In this document: piece after piece, positions 33,666 to 52,034 of the stretch
How positions within the stretch are numbered: the first letter of the stretch is position 1
Layout: the number at the start of each line of letters is the position of its first letter
Source of the DNA: Petrosia ficiformis
Taxonomy: Eukaryota; Porifera; Demospongiae; Haplosclerida; Petrosiidae
Assembly: GCA_947044365.1 (NCBI GenBank)
Contig: OX345644.1
Span: 2,421,237 to 2,485,236, forward strand
DNA length: 64,000 nucleotides
Direction of reading: 5' to 3'
Made by a program: the position numbers and the translations under genes
Notes under the pieces: model-generated
Told to the model about the DNA's origin: nothing
The model's input: the letters and a program-made list of their open reading frames with translations, nothing else
Databases searched by the model: none

Positions 33666-34392
33666 CGCACACACACACACACACACATATATAATATAAT
33701 TTCAGTATAATAATTGTAATAATTATTATTACAGTCTGCAGTTATTTTCTTGTCAGTGACTGAATCATTCTTGTTTCCCAAATCACATTTGTGGCAAGGG
33801 TTCAGCACTGCGAGTGCATTCATTTTGTACAGTCTTGCATATATATATTCTTACATTGTCAATCAATAATTCTTAGCTATCAACACAAGACATGTTGCCA
33901 TATATGTTGAGGTATAACCACTTTAGACAGATTGATGTACTCTGAACTGTTAATTAATATATTGTCTATTTTTAATGATTGATTGATCCCTATGTATACC
34001 TCTAGAACATTCTAGATTCTTTATCATGCTGTTAACATGTGTTAGTATAGAACATTCTAGATTCTTTATCACATGTGTTTGTTATGGAACATTCTAGATT
34101 CTTGTACACTATTTAAGCAACTTGATTTTGTATTTGTTTTATTCTCCAATAAAATTTAACTCAAACTCTAACAATATATACACTGCACCTTATTAGATAA
34201 GAAAATTCACTTCACCATACTAAATTTTTGAACTACAGCACTTATCCCATGCATCTATGTTGAATAAAGTCAATCATGAGAAGTTGAAATTTTGATTAAA
34301 AGTTTTACATTGATACACAAAGTAATGGTTGTAAGACAAATTATGTATGCTGTTATTTTTGTGACTTTCTTTTCTTCAAAATCATATTAAAA
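33666..34392. other. Intergenic, no gene seen
   Basis: Begins with an (AC)n run (33666-33688) at the end of the retroelement remnant. A 35-45 bp phrase (GAACATTCTAGATTCTT) occurs three times between 34006 and 34102. CCAATAAAATTTAAC near 34146 is a possible polyadenylation signal. No coding sequence was recognised. Confidence 0.5.
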
Positions 34393-34877
34393 TTAAAAAG
34401 AAATGATGTTGATAAATACACCACATGCTGTTCCACCAAGATAGGTGGGCTCAGGCTTAGGGAAGAACGCATATCTATTAGGATTATCTCCTTCAATTGT
34501 GTAGCTGAAATCCCATGGTGGATATCCTCCATGTGATGGACCAGGAACGTAGTAAAAAGTGCAATGGAATTTCACACCTGGCAAAGTAATAGTTAGTGCA
34601 CCTTGCACTGTGTTTCCCTGAATCTATTGATTAATGATAAGCATCATTTGTATTTTTGACAATATTATAATTTGTACCTGTGCAATTGCTGTGGTTCCTT
34701 GACCAGCCAATTGAGGGGGAAGTACTTTTGTCCACTGTCCTGCCTGAAGACTTGAAGATAATGCTGCTTGATCAGAAGCATTGTTTGTGAGTTTAAAATC
34801 ATAAGAAGCTATAACAGAAAGAGAGTGGAATACAATATCAATGTACAAAAAACAGTCTATGATAGCTTACCAGTCAT
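34393..34877 (-). CDS. Unrecognised 122-aa protein, 3 exons
   Basis: Exons (minus, 5' to 3'): 34871-34877, 34678-34808, 34393-34623. The first coding exon is just ATGACTG, and the joins keep frame to give 122 aa ending in TAA. The protein has no signal peptide or membrane segment. It opens with MTASYDFKLTNNASDQAAL and contains a glycine/proline/aromatic-rich half (FYYVPGPSHGGYPPWDF, TYLGGTACGVFIN) that looks beta-strand rich. Size and strand pattern are reminiscent of small secreted or cytosolic beta-sandwich proteins such as aegerolysin-like proteins, but I cannot assign it to a family. Good splice sites, short introns (54 and 62 bp) and an in-frame model argue that it is real. Function unknown. 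Confidence 0.7.
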
Positions 34878-36840
34878 AGCTCTTTGTTCCTTTGCTTGTA
34901 TACACCCCATTTAGTGTACACTGATTTGTCATCTATGCTGTTTATAGGCAGAATGATGGTAGCCCTTCAAGTTGCTTCCTATTAATCATGTAATCAGTTT
35001 ACTTCACTTGATGTCACTGCTTTTCCTCATTCTTGACTAATTCCAATAATGAGGAGAAGCTTTCACTTTACATTAACACAATTAACTAAATTGATTTTAT
35101 CAAATTGTACTCCAGTGTTTGCAAACACTCGCAATGTTGAATAGGCTAGCGATGGCAATTAAATTCTTGCACTTTGATTAGTTCAGAGAGGAATTACTTT
35201 CAATACTCATAGCAATCTACTTTGACAAAATGAGCCAGCAGTTTTTAAAGCCAATTCTATAGTAGCTAATATGGAGTATGCATAAATGAATGGTGGATGA
35301 TACTTGTAACTAGCATTATTAAATTGTCAATTTAAGTTTATATTTTCAATAGCAAGGTGTGATGAAATGGAACTTCACTACAGCTTGTGTATGAACATGA
35401 AAGTCATATGCATACTCACATCCTGAAATTGAAATTGTCCAGAGCAGCTAAAATTGAACCACTAGAAGATTTCGAAAAAGAAATAGATGGGAAATTGAAA
35501 AGAGTACTTTTGAACACAAATTAGCATTGCCACGATATCATTGAAATTTAAAATCATGATAATGAACAAGTTGGTGTATCTGATTGGTCAGAATAGACTA
35601 TAATATTATTGTATAAGTTTGATATATCTTAGCTCCCACCACAATAATTATATGACCATAATATCTCAGTGCTATAACATTCGAGTAGTTGTTCCTTTAA
35701 TTCTTGCTAATACAAAGAGACAGGTCATTGAATTAATTAATTATAATTGCTACAGACATTAGAAGGATAGACTGACTCAATTAAGAGTCAATAATTGAGA
35801 AACATAAGTTAGTCATGTGATATGTAATGATGTAAGTACTTATTCACTAGTACGTTATGTAAATCTTTATACTAGTGAATAAGTACTTACATCATTACAT
35901 ATCACATGACTAACTTACGTTTCTCAATTATGGTTACATATTGAGTCAGTCTCCCCTTCTAATGTCTGTAGCAATTATAATTAATGTTATTATAAAATGT
36001 GTATAATATTATAAAGCAAAATTTCAAATTCTCTTCTAGGAACCACATCACCATAATCTGCTAACATTCCATTTATTCTCAAGTTAGCAGCCCTCAAATC
36101 TTCTCTAGCACAACTAATAGATTAAATAGATAAATAGATGCTATGTAAATATGGATTACACTAGTTTTAGTTTTAGTATTATTGGGTCTTCTTTCCCAAT
36201 AATCTCTTCCTCCTCCTCTTGATCTTCATTCTGTTTAGCTTTTAGCTATTTATAATCAGAAATAAGTAACAGTAATTAACACACTTCACATTGACATGAC
36301 AAATCATAGATACTATGCCTCAAATTGGGTAGCTAGAAACAAACTGCAGATCATGAATTACAAATCAAATGAACTTGTTAAAATCATGTGATAAGCACAT
36401 TATAAATGTCATTGAATTAGCTTTAGTCGATTGTTACAATTAAGGCGATAGGGATGAGTGCGCAGCACGAGCCCTCCACAAAGGTGGCTAAAGCTCACTA
36501 GCTACCAAGCGCAGTGAGACAGTATTCTTATCATTTTTAGGGTTCAATCACTATGTGGTGAACCCGTGTTTTCTCGTTTTCTGTTTCTGTTTCTCCATTT
36601 CTTATTCCTCTTTTTATAACCAACCAAACAATATAAGTGTCACATGATGCCCAACAGTGTCACATGCCATCAGTCCGTAATCTGTGATCCGCAGTCAATG
36701 TTTTCTATCCAGTTCCTCAAATTAAGTGTACCCATATAAAACTCTAAATCTTTACAAAAATTATGAACAAAAGGACTAAGACAAGAATTTAAATATCTGT
36801 AATTTCTCCTACTATTTAAATGTTCTTTTGTTTTCACAAA
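34878..36840. other. Intergenic region, holds one large hairpin
   Basis: AT-rich spacer between the 122-aa gene and the 3' end of the PLD gene. Its main feature is the hairpin at 35737-35985. A further stretch near 36450-36600 (GCGCAGCACGAGCCCTCC, TTCAATCACTATGTGGTGAA) looks like a degraded repeat end. No coding sequence was found. Confidence 0.5.
35737..35985. mobile_element. Hairpin MITE, arms about 115 bp
   Basis: Left arm CTACAGACATTAGAAGG ... GTAAGTACTTATTCACTAGTA is mirrored by TACTAGTGAATAAGTACTTAC ... CCTTCTAATGTCTGTAG across a loop near 35853-35870. A few mismatches and a small insertion are present. No ORF. Flanks on both sides are AATTATAATTAAT-like. Confidence 0.8.
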
Positions 36841-42618
<5,778 letters not shown>

Positions 42619-43720
42619 TTCTGTCTTACACGCAATATTGTTAGCACAAAATAGTAGCTTCTAAATCTTACTGTCTTTGAAACTATGCAGAGTCTAAAGT
42701 CAAGGGCGTACCCAGTAGGCTAAACGCATATGCACGTTGAGTGATGAATGGTCAAGAAAGTATTTAATATAGAACCAATTTTCCGGTTGTTACGTAGTTA
42801 ATTGAAATTCACACGGACGGAAAAGATACCTTGTACCTACATATGATGTCATGGAAACATTTTTAGATTAGTCAATCTATGGTATTATAGTCTAGTCTAA
42901 ACTCGGGTACCAGAGTGCGAGACATTTGCCATGTGAATTTGAAGTAGTCACAACATGTCCGGTGAATACTAATCCAGAAGAGGGGGCTTAGCCAAATTGT
43001 GTCCTATCAATCAGTTAATTAGTCTCATTTCAGTGTTATAACGTCGTATGTCAACAACATGTTAATTGTTTTCATATCACTAAAAAATGAATGGGTTATT
43101 TTAACCCTCATTTGGTTACATGAGTTTCAATTCGTCCTGAGACTAGTGCTTCTTTCTTGTGTAGCTAGGTAATGTTTACAAGTAGTAATTTGGATGTATG
43201 TTGACTATTAAACGAAGTACATGCCATAATAAAGAATGGTAACAAAAGTACACTGCAAAAAATAAATCATTAAAATAACCATTGTATTGGTTAGTACAGT
43301 TGCAAGGAATAGCATGAGTCTCAATTTAGTTTGTCAATTGATGTCGTGGCTACATGCATGTATGTTACTATGACAGAATGTGCAGCAAATATTGAAATGT
43401 AAAATATGTGTTTGTGGGTATACATGAAATATGAGTAGACAGCACCCCTATAGTAATTCAATTTATAGTAAATAGTATTTCCTTCTCATGTACTTTCTTT
43501 TGTAGTTCTTCCTGTCTCCAAATCGATTCACAAACCTTTTTGGAAGCAATATCTGGACACACCACACGTTCACACGGACGGAAAAGACACGGATTCGTCG
43601 CGGAAAAGACAAGGAAATGGCGTTAGCATTCATAGTGCAGTCACGTGAATCGTGGGCAGTGCAGTTTAGTACTATGATACTATCATCAATCTATGGTATT
43701 ATAGTCTAGTCTAAACTCGG

Positions 43721-43973
43721 GTACCAGAGTGCGAGACAGTTGCCATGTGAATTTGAAGTAGTCACAACATGTCCGGTGAATACTAATCCAGAAGAGGGGG
43801 CTTAGCCAAATCTGCATTGGGGAGCTGAGCCACCACTCCACCTCTACTTCAAATGGAGTGGTGGCTCAGCTCCCCAATGCAGATTTGGCTAAGCCCCCTC
43901 TTCTGGATTAGTATTCACCGGACATGTTGTGACTACTTCAAATTCACATGGCAACTGTCTCGCACTCTGGTAC
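43721..43973. repeat. Near-perfect palindrome, 120-bp arms, 13-nt loop
   Basis: The left arm (43721-43840) begins GTACCAGAGTGCGAGACAG and the right arm (43854-43973) ends CTGTCTCGCACTCTGGTAC. The loop is CCTCTACTTCAAA. The outer part of the left arm is also present at about 42905-42993 beside the PLD promoter as a direct copy. No ORF. It is a foldback element or the product of the same rearrangement that made the larger inverted repeat. Confidence 0.9.
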
Positions 43974-44074
43974 ACTTTAGTACTACATAATAATGTAGCT
44001 CTCAAATTGCACTAAAAGTAACCTCAAATTAAAAATTTTCCTGAGGGGCATGCCACAGTTTCATATATACCTGC

Positions 44075-44245
44075 TCTTTTTTGTGTATCAGTGTCAAATT
44101 TCAACTCACTGTTTCATTACTGAGTTACAGTATAACGATTCATGTATTAGCCAAATGACATTAAACTAAAACTATACACTATATTATACATATAAAGCTA
44201 GTCATCACATCCTGTTTTTGAGGTTATCATGAACATGAAGAGAGT
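44075..44245. mobile_element. MITE family C-type remnant
   Basis: Contains GAGTTACAGTATAACGATTCATG, ATGACATTAAACTA and GTCATCACATCCTGTTTTTGAGG, matching in inverted orientation the elements at 55995-56240 and 59245-59635. It lacks one clear end, so it is a partial copy. Confidence 0.5.
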
Positions 44246-44748
44246 TTAGTGTTCTCCCTACTCCTCAGCCACAATGGCCCACCACTGCCAGCATGTGAGA
44301 AGTGAGTGTACCTGGGGATGATACAAAAATGGACCTTTCACTGCAAAATAATTTTGATCAAACACTTTGTTTACTTAATTGCTTGTCATTCCACTGTGTT
44401 GAAAAATTCTGCGTGGGTCAGGCTCCACATGACTATAGGCCACTTACATGGTACAAATGTATAGCCTTGTTTTTATCTTCGGAATAGACATAATATATTA
44501 TTAACAGACTGAGCTACAAGTAGCTGGCTGTGTTCTAATAACTTGTAACAAGTACAGCAAAGCTACACATAGATGTAATTTTAAAATAAATTCAGACATA
44601 ATTATAATAATCATGATTGAATAAAAATAAATTCATACAATAAGATTATAGTAAATAGCCTGCTGTCACTACCAGGTAAGATCTCCTTCATTAAGCTACT
44701 AGCTTCCAAATTGATATCGTGAATTGCATTGATTCAAATTCATGTTGG

Positions 44749-45556
44749 GTGGATGTTTATATTCACTGGACTTGGACTACTGGACTGGACTACTGGACTC
44801 CAATTTTTTTTATATTTGGAGTCTAATAGCATTGTATGTTTGTGTATAATGTATGACACTTAGAATAGTATATGATTTATGTATGTTCTTTATTGTTATA
44901 CCACTGATGAAGATGGCTGTGTAGCCATTGAAACGTTAGGTACTTTTAAAAATGAACTTTTGATTGCTGAAATAAGAATATGTATTAGTAGCAATAAAAT
45001 CATGATACAGTCATGCTGCAATTTGATAAGTAAGATGCAATAACAATCAAGAATACATGTGCCCACATTATGGCACCTTTAATTAAGCCAAAAAAGGATA
45101 ACAAATGAATTTTATGATCCAGCACAAGCTGTTTCTCAACTTCTTCGATATTCAGTGACTCAGGCATGAAATATGGATTACACACAGCTCTGGTCTACAG
45201 TGATAATACACATTGGTGTATTTTATCTGAGGCAAGTCTACTCCTTGAGGTGTAAACTGTCGCCACTCTAGATGTTTAATGCATAAATCTTCTGGAGGGT
45301 TAGGTGACTTGGAATAACGATTATTACATCTAATACAAACAGAAATGTTTTCTTTAATAAAGCACAACTTGAAGGGGTTAGAGCCTGGTGATGAGGAATA
45401 TCCAGGAGAATATGATGTACTGTATTTATATCTGGCTGATAAAAACTTGCCAAATTGCTGGGTGTTTTCTCCCCAGTGCTGCTATTCAAATAGCCTGGGA
45501 ACAAATAAAATTTAAAAATGGAGCCCAGTAGTCCAGTCCAGTGAATACAAACACCC
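44749..45556. mobile_element. Putative DNA transposon remnant with about 40-bp inverted ends
   Basis: The left end (GGATGTTTATATTCACTGGAC ... TGGACTACTGGACTCC, 44749-44801) and right end (GAGCCCAGTAGTCCAGTCCA, then GTGAATACAAACACC, 45521-45555) are imperfect inverted repeats. The left end has an extra internal TGGACTAC. Between them, on the minus strand, lies a decayed reading frame (about 45070-45330; NPPEDLCIKHLEWRQFTPQG, VYYHCRPE, then MPESLNIEEVEKQLVLDHK after a frameshift). That protein pattern resembles uncharacterised repeat-encoded ORFs of invertebrate genomes; I cannot name its superfamily. Confidence 0.6.
45070..45330 (-). pseudogene. Decayed ORF inside the transposon remnant
   Basis: Two overlapping frames on the minus strand read as one broken protein: a proline/tryptophan-containing start (PPEDLCIKHLEWRQFTP), a cysteine/histidine pair (YYHC-x-P-x-C), then SLNIEEVEKQLVLDHK in the next frame. 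A single frameshift near 45185 separates them. No start codon and no splice context were found. Family unknown. Confidence 0.5.
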
Positions 45557-46269
45557 TGTATACCAATCCAGAGACTACATAACAAATGACATTAACTCCT
45601 TTTCTCTTAAGTTTACAATGGTATAATTATAAAACTATTTGATTTCTTGACAAACATTTTGTAGATTTGATCAAATTACGAAATAAAATTTTGTAAAAAA
45701 AAAAAAAATTAATAATATAATTTAATGGATAATAACTTTCTAAAAAGAGTAGGAGACATAATACATAATATAATAATTATTATAATTATGCAGATTTACA
45801 TACATAATACAATTATAAATGTATTATGCATGTACATGTATGCACAAATTGCTTACATGTATATGCATAATATATTATACACACATACATACATAGTTAT
45901 GTATTATAATATGTACATCTATCTATACATGCATTTTAATGTACCAAAAATTGATATTATTATAATTATATTAGTGAAATACTATGGACTTTCTGAAAAT
46001 TGTAGTATAGGTTGTCTACCTTCCATTGAAGAAATCTAAATGAAGAAAACTAGTAAACAAGTATCCTATGATTGCATTGTGGTGTGAACTATGGTTGGGC
46101 GATATTGAAAATTAAGTTTTGCGATTATTGCCTAAAGGTGACTTAAGATTATTACAACATTACAACTACTCTATGATAGCAAAAATAGGCTCATTTTTTA
46201 AAAGATGACACTACTGATCCTTGTTTCGAGAGCATGTGGTGGCTCAAGACTGAGTGTTATAGTATTTTT

Positions 46270-46815
46270 TCAACTGCATATTATTTAATTGCAGTAATTG
46301 TGATATGGTAGTTAACATTGGAATGAGGATGTAGTAGTGATTATGATATGGTAGTTATCATTGGAATGAGGATGTAGTAGCGATTATGATATGGTAGTAA
46401 ACATTGGAATGAGGATGTAGTAGTGATTATGATATGGTAATAAACATTGGAAATTTGGAATGAGGATGTAGTAGTGATTGCGATATGGTAGTTAACATTG
46501 GAATGAGGCTGTTATTAAATGCATTAGTAATTGCAATATTTATGGTAGTTAACATTGGAATGAGTCTGTTATTTTGGTCTGCCAATATTATCTCAATGGC
46601 AAATATTGTCTCACTACTACATCCTCATTGCAATGTTAACTACCATATCATAATCACTACTACATCCTCATTCTACCATATCACAATCACTACTACATCC
46701 TAATAACAGTGTCATTCCAATGTTAGCTACATCCTAATGACAGCCTCATTCCAATTTGAACTACCATATTGCACTTACTAATGCATTCTAATAACAGACT
46801 CATTCCAATGTTAAC
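46270..46815. repeat. Foldback minisatellite
   Basis: The first half has tandem units like GATATGGTAGTTAACATTGG followed by AATGAGGATGTAGTAGTGAT. From about 46600 the same units appear in reverse complement (ATCACTACTACATCCTCATT ... AACTACCATATC). So a minisatellite is arranged head-to-head around about 46590. Non-coding. Confidence 0.85.
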
Positions 46816-47139
46816 TACAATACAAGTGCCCATCAAACTGGGACTTCTTTGATGGGAATGACTTAATAACAAGTGTATATATATAAGACCATAGAATTTC
46901 AAAGAAACCTCTCAACAGAAACACCGACTTAGGCAGTAATAGCATTTTAAGGCAATAATTATAGTAATATAATTATTGCACTGACTTAGGAGGTAATAGT
47001 AATAGTAATATTAATAATTATACTGATTTTTAAGGTAATAGTAATAGTAATAGTAATATATTACATTGCATTGTAATTGATCTCATGTCTGTTTTTTGGT
47101 AGAATATATACATATATATTTCAATTTTAGGTTTTAATT

Positions 47140-47540
47140 AGTCGTGATGAAATGAAAATTTCACTTAATTCAGTAATCTCTACCTAATCACACAGATTAT
47201 ATCCACATTATTATCCACTAGGTATAGCTATGAAGTCATACTAATTACACAGGCCTAGTTAATCACACAGATTATATCCACATTATTATCCACTGGCTAT
47301 AGCTATGAAGTCATACTAATTACACAGGCCTACCTAATCACACAGATTATATCCACATTATTATCCACTAGCTATAGCTATGAAGTCATACTAATTACAT
47401 GGGCCTACCTAATCACACAGATTATATCCACATTATTATCCACTAGGTATAGCTATGAAGTCATACTAATTACACAGGCCTAGTTAATCACACAGATTAT
47501 ATCCACTAGCTAGCTATAGCTATGAAGTCATACTAATGAG
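47140..47540. repeat. Tandem repeat, about 75-bp unit, about five copies
   Basis: Units begin CCTAATCACACAGATTATAT, continue with CCACATTATTATCCACTAGG and end with GAAGTCATACTAATTACACA. The last copy is shortened. It lies between the foldback minisatellite and the 3' end of the small membrane-protein gene. Confidence 0.92.
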
Positions 47541-47685
47541 ATGGAGTCATAAAAGTTGCTCATGTATTAGACTCATGGGTTGCTAGGGAAACGGCTATCA
47601 GGAGTTCATCAATAGAAAACAAAATGCAGCTGTTTTTTTCTCAATTGATATACTCCTAGTTCTGTCCTTTGGACTATCAAAAAAA

Positions 47686-49790
47686 TTAACTTACAATAAA
47701 TGCAGCTTCTCTATCATCTTCTTCTTCATCTATTCCTTCGTCAGATTCATCTTCATAGTCACTTCCATCCATATTATGTAAAGGCATTAGATGCAACCTT
47801 AACTTCCGTATTCTAGAATAGTACAAACAGAGTAGACTTGAAGTCAAACACATCAATATTTATAATTATAATTAGAGATGTGCAATACGACTAAATAATA
47901 GTATTGCATATCGCTATCAAAAAAATATCGTGATAAGATACAGTATCACGATATTTGAAATAATAATTTAAATGCTTATAAAATGTAAATAAATGTCCTG
48001 TTTGGTTGTATTTGTCAAGAAATAGTAAAAGAAATCAATCAAAGTTATGCACACTAGGTTGTTATAATTGCTTTTAGGTATAAAATCAGGTAAACTAGAA
48101 AACCCAGGTTTGCATTCCTGTGTATTGATACACCCAAAAGCCAATATTGTATCATGATATTGAATGAAAATGTCGATATGTTGATATATCGATATGTATT
48201 GCACATCATTAATAATAATTTACTAGCTTAATACCACCTTTGGTGGTTCAAGCTAGGCAAGTGTAGTACATTTCTAAGCATAGTACATTCCAGGCATAGT
48301 ACATTTTAGACCTAATAAGATTTAATAAATGTAGTACGGTCATTTTGGCAGTTTAAGCTAGGCATGCATAGTATCTTCTAAGTATAGCGCACTACAGGCT
48401 CATTCTATGTCTATCTCTAACAGATGTTAGCTGGGCTTCTCTGTATATTAGTTAGTCTTGTCCGTGTTTGTCTATGTCTATCTCTATCTATGTCTATCTC
48501 GTCCATCTCTCCAAGCTTATGCTGAAAAGTCAAATTTACTGTCAACGCCTTCTTTTATTACGTCACGTCAAAGCATCGCATCAATATCTAATTTTCTGGC
48601 TCATTGTTGCAGGTGGACAGACAACGGTATTATTATATAGATTATTCAGCTGGTCTGCACTCATCTAGGATGGGGGAATGACAGGTTCCCCCACTTCCTT
48701 TATGAAACCTGGTCAATCTATAAGCCCTTTCGATACACTGGTACACATAGACAAACTGACAGGAAATACATGTAAACAAATTAATGATATTTATATACCT
48801 TCTATATCTTTTGACACATAACACCTGAAAAATGAAATGACATTTAGTAAATCAATAATGTAAATCAATAATGTAAATCAATAATGTAAATCAATAATGT
48901 AAATCAATAATGTATGGACTTTTAACTAAAGGTCATTCACGTTCATCATCATCTCAAAATAAGATCAAATGCGTCTTCATTATTCATTCATTTACTAAAT
49001 GTGGGATCTATTGGGAGATGCAATTTTCCATTGAAACAGTACTGAATTCATAATTATATTCCTGAATGAGTATAAAAATATTAATATTATGTAATATCAA
49101 CAAGGCCTATAAAACACAAAGTCAAGTCTCAAAAATTCATGATTATTGATTACTAAAAGAGGTGTAGTTAGTAACTGAAGTATACTATATATTTCTGTTA
49201 TAGTTATTACATTATAGATTACTTAACTATGAATAATCAAGTGGCTTTATATAGCGTGAATGTACTTTCATGAGGTGGGGAATGTACTTCATGAATGTAC
49301 AATCTGTTCACTTTCCTGACAAAGAAATAAATACTTTTGACTAATTCATTTAACAATGGTATGGGACATTATACAAAGTGTTTCTATGGAGACCAAATTG
49401 TTCACTTACAATGGCAACAATTATGACAATTAATACCACGAGACATAAGGGAGGAATTGTGACATAAAGGATTAATGCTGATTTGAGTTGTGAGATGGAT
49501 GAGGTTGGTTCTACACTACTGGAGGAAGAAGTGGAAGTGATATGAGTCTGCATTGAAAATTCTGAATAACTTGAGGTGGATGTGACAACTGTTGTTGGGG
49601 ATGGTAGATTTGAAACAGAGTACATTGATGACATTGCAGGGAATAAGCTCTCAAAAGATATACCTCCATCTCCTGACGATAAGTGTGCATGAACTGTGAA
49701 ATCATAATAGAAAAAAAATTGATATTGAATTAATAACTCACTTGAGTATACAGTTATAGTTAGTAAAAGAAGAGAGTTTGATAACACCAT
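47686..49790 (-). CDS. Small single-pass membrane protein, 161 aa, 4 exons
   Basis: Exons (minus, 5' to 3'): 49742-49790, 49410-49693, 48799-48824, 47686-47812, all in phase, with a terminal TAA. Residues 1-16 (MVLSNSLLLLTITVYS) look like a signal peptide. Residues about 18-85 are serine/threonine-rich (runs of SSSSS, TSTSS), a likely O-glycosylated stalk. Residues about 88-114 are a hydrophobic membrane helix (YVTIPPLCLVVLIVIIVAIV), followed by a basic stop-transfer (CVKRYRR). The C-terminal tail is very acidic (DGSDYEDESDEG, DEEEDD). Orientation is predicted type I. No family recognised. The splice donor of the last junction would also fit a further exon, but reading through it gives a stop after three codons. 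It is head-to-head with EIF4E3, 108 bp apart. Confidence 0.78.
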
Positions 49791-49898
49791 AGTTATTGAA
49801 TAAACTTTAACAGATCTTGTGACAGGATAGGACGTTAGGCGTGGCTAATATTCAATGGGCGTGGCAGATCTGTGGTTTTGTGCTGCCCACTGATCATT
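49791..49898. promoter_or_regulatory. Bidirectional promoter, 108 bp
   Basis: Lies between the divergent ATGs of the membrane-protein gene and EIF4E3. It contains AGGCGTGGCT and GGGCGTGGCA (GC/CACCC-box-like, about 49837-49866), the most GC-rich motifs nearby, and no TATA box. A shared, compact promoter is the simplest reading. Confidence 0.6.
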
Positions 49899-51682
49899 AT
49901 GGCGTATAGTGGCACCAAGAGCTCTCACAAGACATATGACACATCACCCAATCTCACTCCAATCAACCGTTCTCCTGCTGGTTCACGAGATAGTTCACCT
50001 GGGCCTGACAAACTAGCTGTTTTGCAAGATGAAAGCAGAGGAAGAGCATCACCTAGGCTACCAAGGAAGACAATACAGGAGTTGAAAAGTGGCCAAGAGA
50101 GAAGGAAAGATGGTCAATATGATCTGGATGATCCACCATTAACTAGTTCATGGACATTTTGGTTTGAGAGGTTATTAGCTTCTGGTTTTATTTTAACAGT
50201 AGATGTGGCAGGAAGTGCATAGTACAAAAACACATTCCATTCTTAACAGTTGTACTACCTAGATTGCGTTAGTCTCATTCCCAGACTCGCTGAAGTCCGG
50301 GAATGAGACTAAGATTGTTTTGCACTTTCTGCTTTTGTAACGAGATATAATTACAGAGAAAAAAGTTTCCCTGTGATTGCTCTGTGGTGTCCACAAGCCT
50401 ATTTACAGTTATTATTTTGATTATCTATATACTTTTCTTAATTTTTAAAGGACCTCGTAGAACCTTAGGAATATATTTCACGTACAACAGCTATTACTTC
50501 CAGTTTCTACGTAAGCTACAAGCAGCTTTCTTCCTGTTGGTCTGAAGATGTGTAGAGCTCAAGTACACATTCTATTACATGCCAGGCCCATTAATTGACT
50601 GAGCCTCCCAGAATGATGCAACTACCTTCACTATGTATACAATGCATAGTCCATATGTGACACAAGAATATATAATATATACAATAACCCCTGTGGAACG
50701 CAATCATGGGGATGGCCATAAAGATATAAGCACTATATACTACAGTTTCTTCTTTAATTCATAAAGAAACTGATTCCTTAGTAATGTAACTTATAAATTT
50801 AAATTCAATAATAATTAAAATAATTATTGTGACATTTTTGAGATAGTGCCAAAAGTATATATATGAGGATGCATGCATGAGCTTGTTTCCATGGAAATGT
50901 ATCTTTAGAATCAGCTCTAATGTCTTAATTCTTTTTATAGAGCCCCAGTAGCCGGAACAGTGGACTATTCAGAAGGACTAAGACCAATATACACAGTAAA
51001 TACAATCAAGGTTTGTATATATAGTTGTTTGTAATTATCCCAATCATTGTTTTTGATAAGCTCATATGGCACACCATTGGCCCAAAGAGCTTCTTATTTG
51101 GCACTGCACAGTTCTCTCTTTGGGCCAAATAGTGCAGTTAATTATGATTATATTGTCACTAACAGCATTACCTCCTTGTTAATTGGCTCAAGATGTATTC
51201 CCAATGGCACACATGCTAACCATTATTGAGCCAATTTGGCCAAACTTATCAAAAACTCTAATCCCAATACAAAAATAGTAATAATGACCAAATACATGTA
51301 CTTATCACTTGCTCCTTGGCCATTTTGTACGGGATGTCCGAAGCGACTTTTGCTCATCCTGGATATAAAAGATCACCACTCCTTTATAAAATGGCAGAAT
51401 AGCAAGCACATATGTACATTATATATAGTTATATGTGACCTACACACAGTGTAATTTCGAAAAGTGACTCTTTCCAGCAAAATGATTGATCAAACTCTTA
51501 CATACTGCCTAGTATTAAGTTAACCTGTTCTCACTGGCGTATGAGATGTTTGATTCGGACCCTGCCAGCTGAGCTGCCTTGGTAGCTCAGTTGGTAGAGC
51601 ATCTGTCTGGAATACAGAGTGTCGTGGGTTCGAATCCCACCTGAGGCAACTCTCATTTTTCATTTTTCCATTGCCTCAGGTG

Positions 51683-51718
<36 letters not shown>

Positions 51719-51991
51719 TTTTTCTTTCTTTCTACATCTCTGATAACATCATGTATACATGCTTAGGTTTGGTGTTGGCGTCTTTGGTGGTTTCATTACC
51801 CCGGCCTCACCTACTGCCTAGTATTAAGTTAACCTGTTCTCACTGGCGTATGAGATGTTTGATTCGGACCCTGCCAGCTGAGCTGCCTTGGTAGCTCGGT
51901 TGGTAGAGCATCTGTCTGGAATACAGAGTGTCGTGGGTTCGAATCCCACCTGAGGCAACTCTCATTTTTCATTTTTCCATTGCCTCAGGTG

Positions 51992-52034
<43 letters not shown>

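Noticed and set aside
43500..43562. Possible separate plus-strand PLD gene
   Set aside because: Only about 60 coding bases of exon 5 are present, at the end of an inverted duplication; nothing follows in frame.
51047..51229. 60-codon frame resembling frames at 1547 and 13715
   Set aside because: The similarity is due to a shared non-coding MITE; the frames differ and have no splice context.
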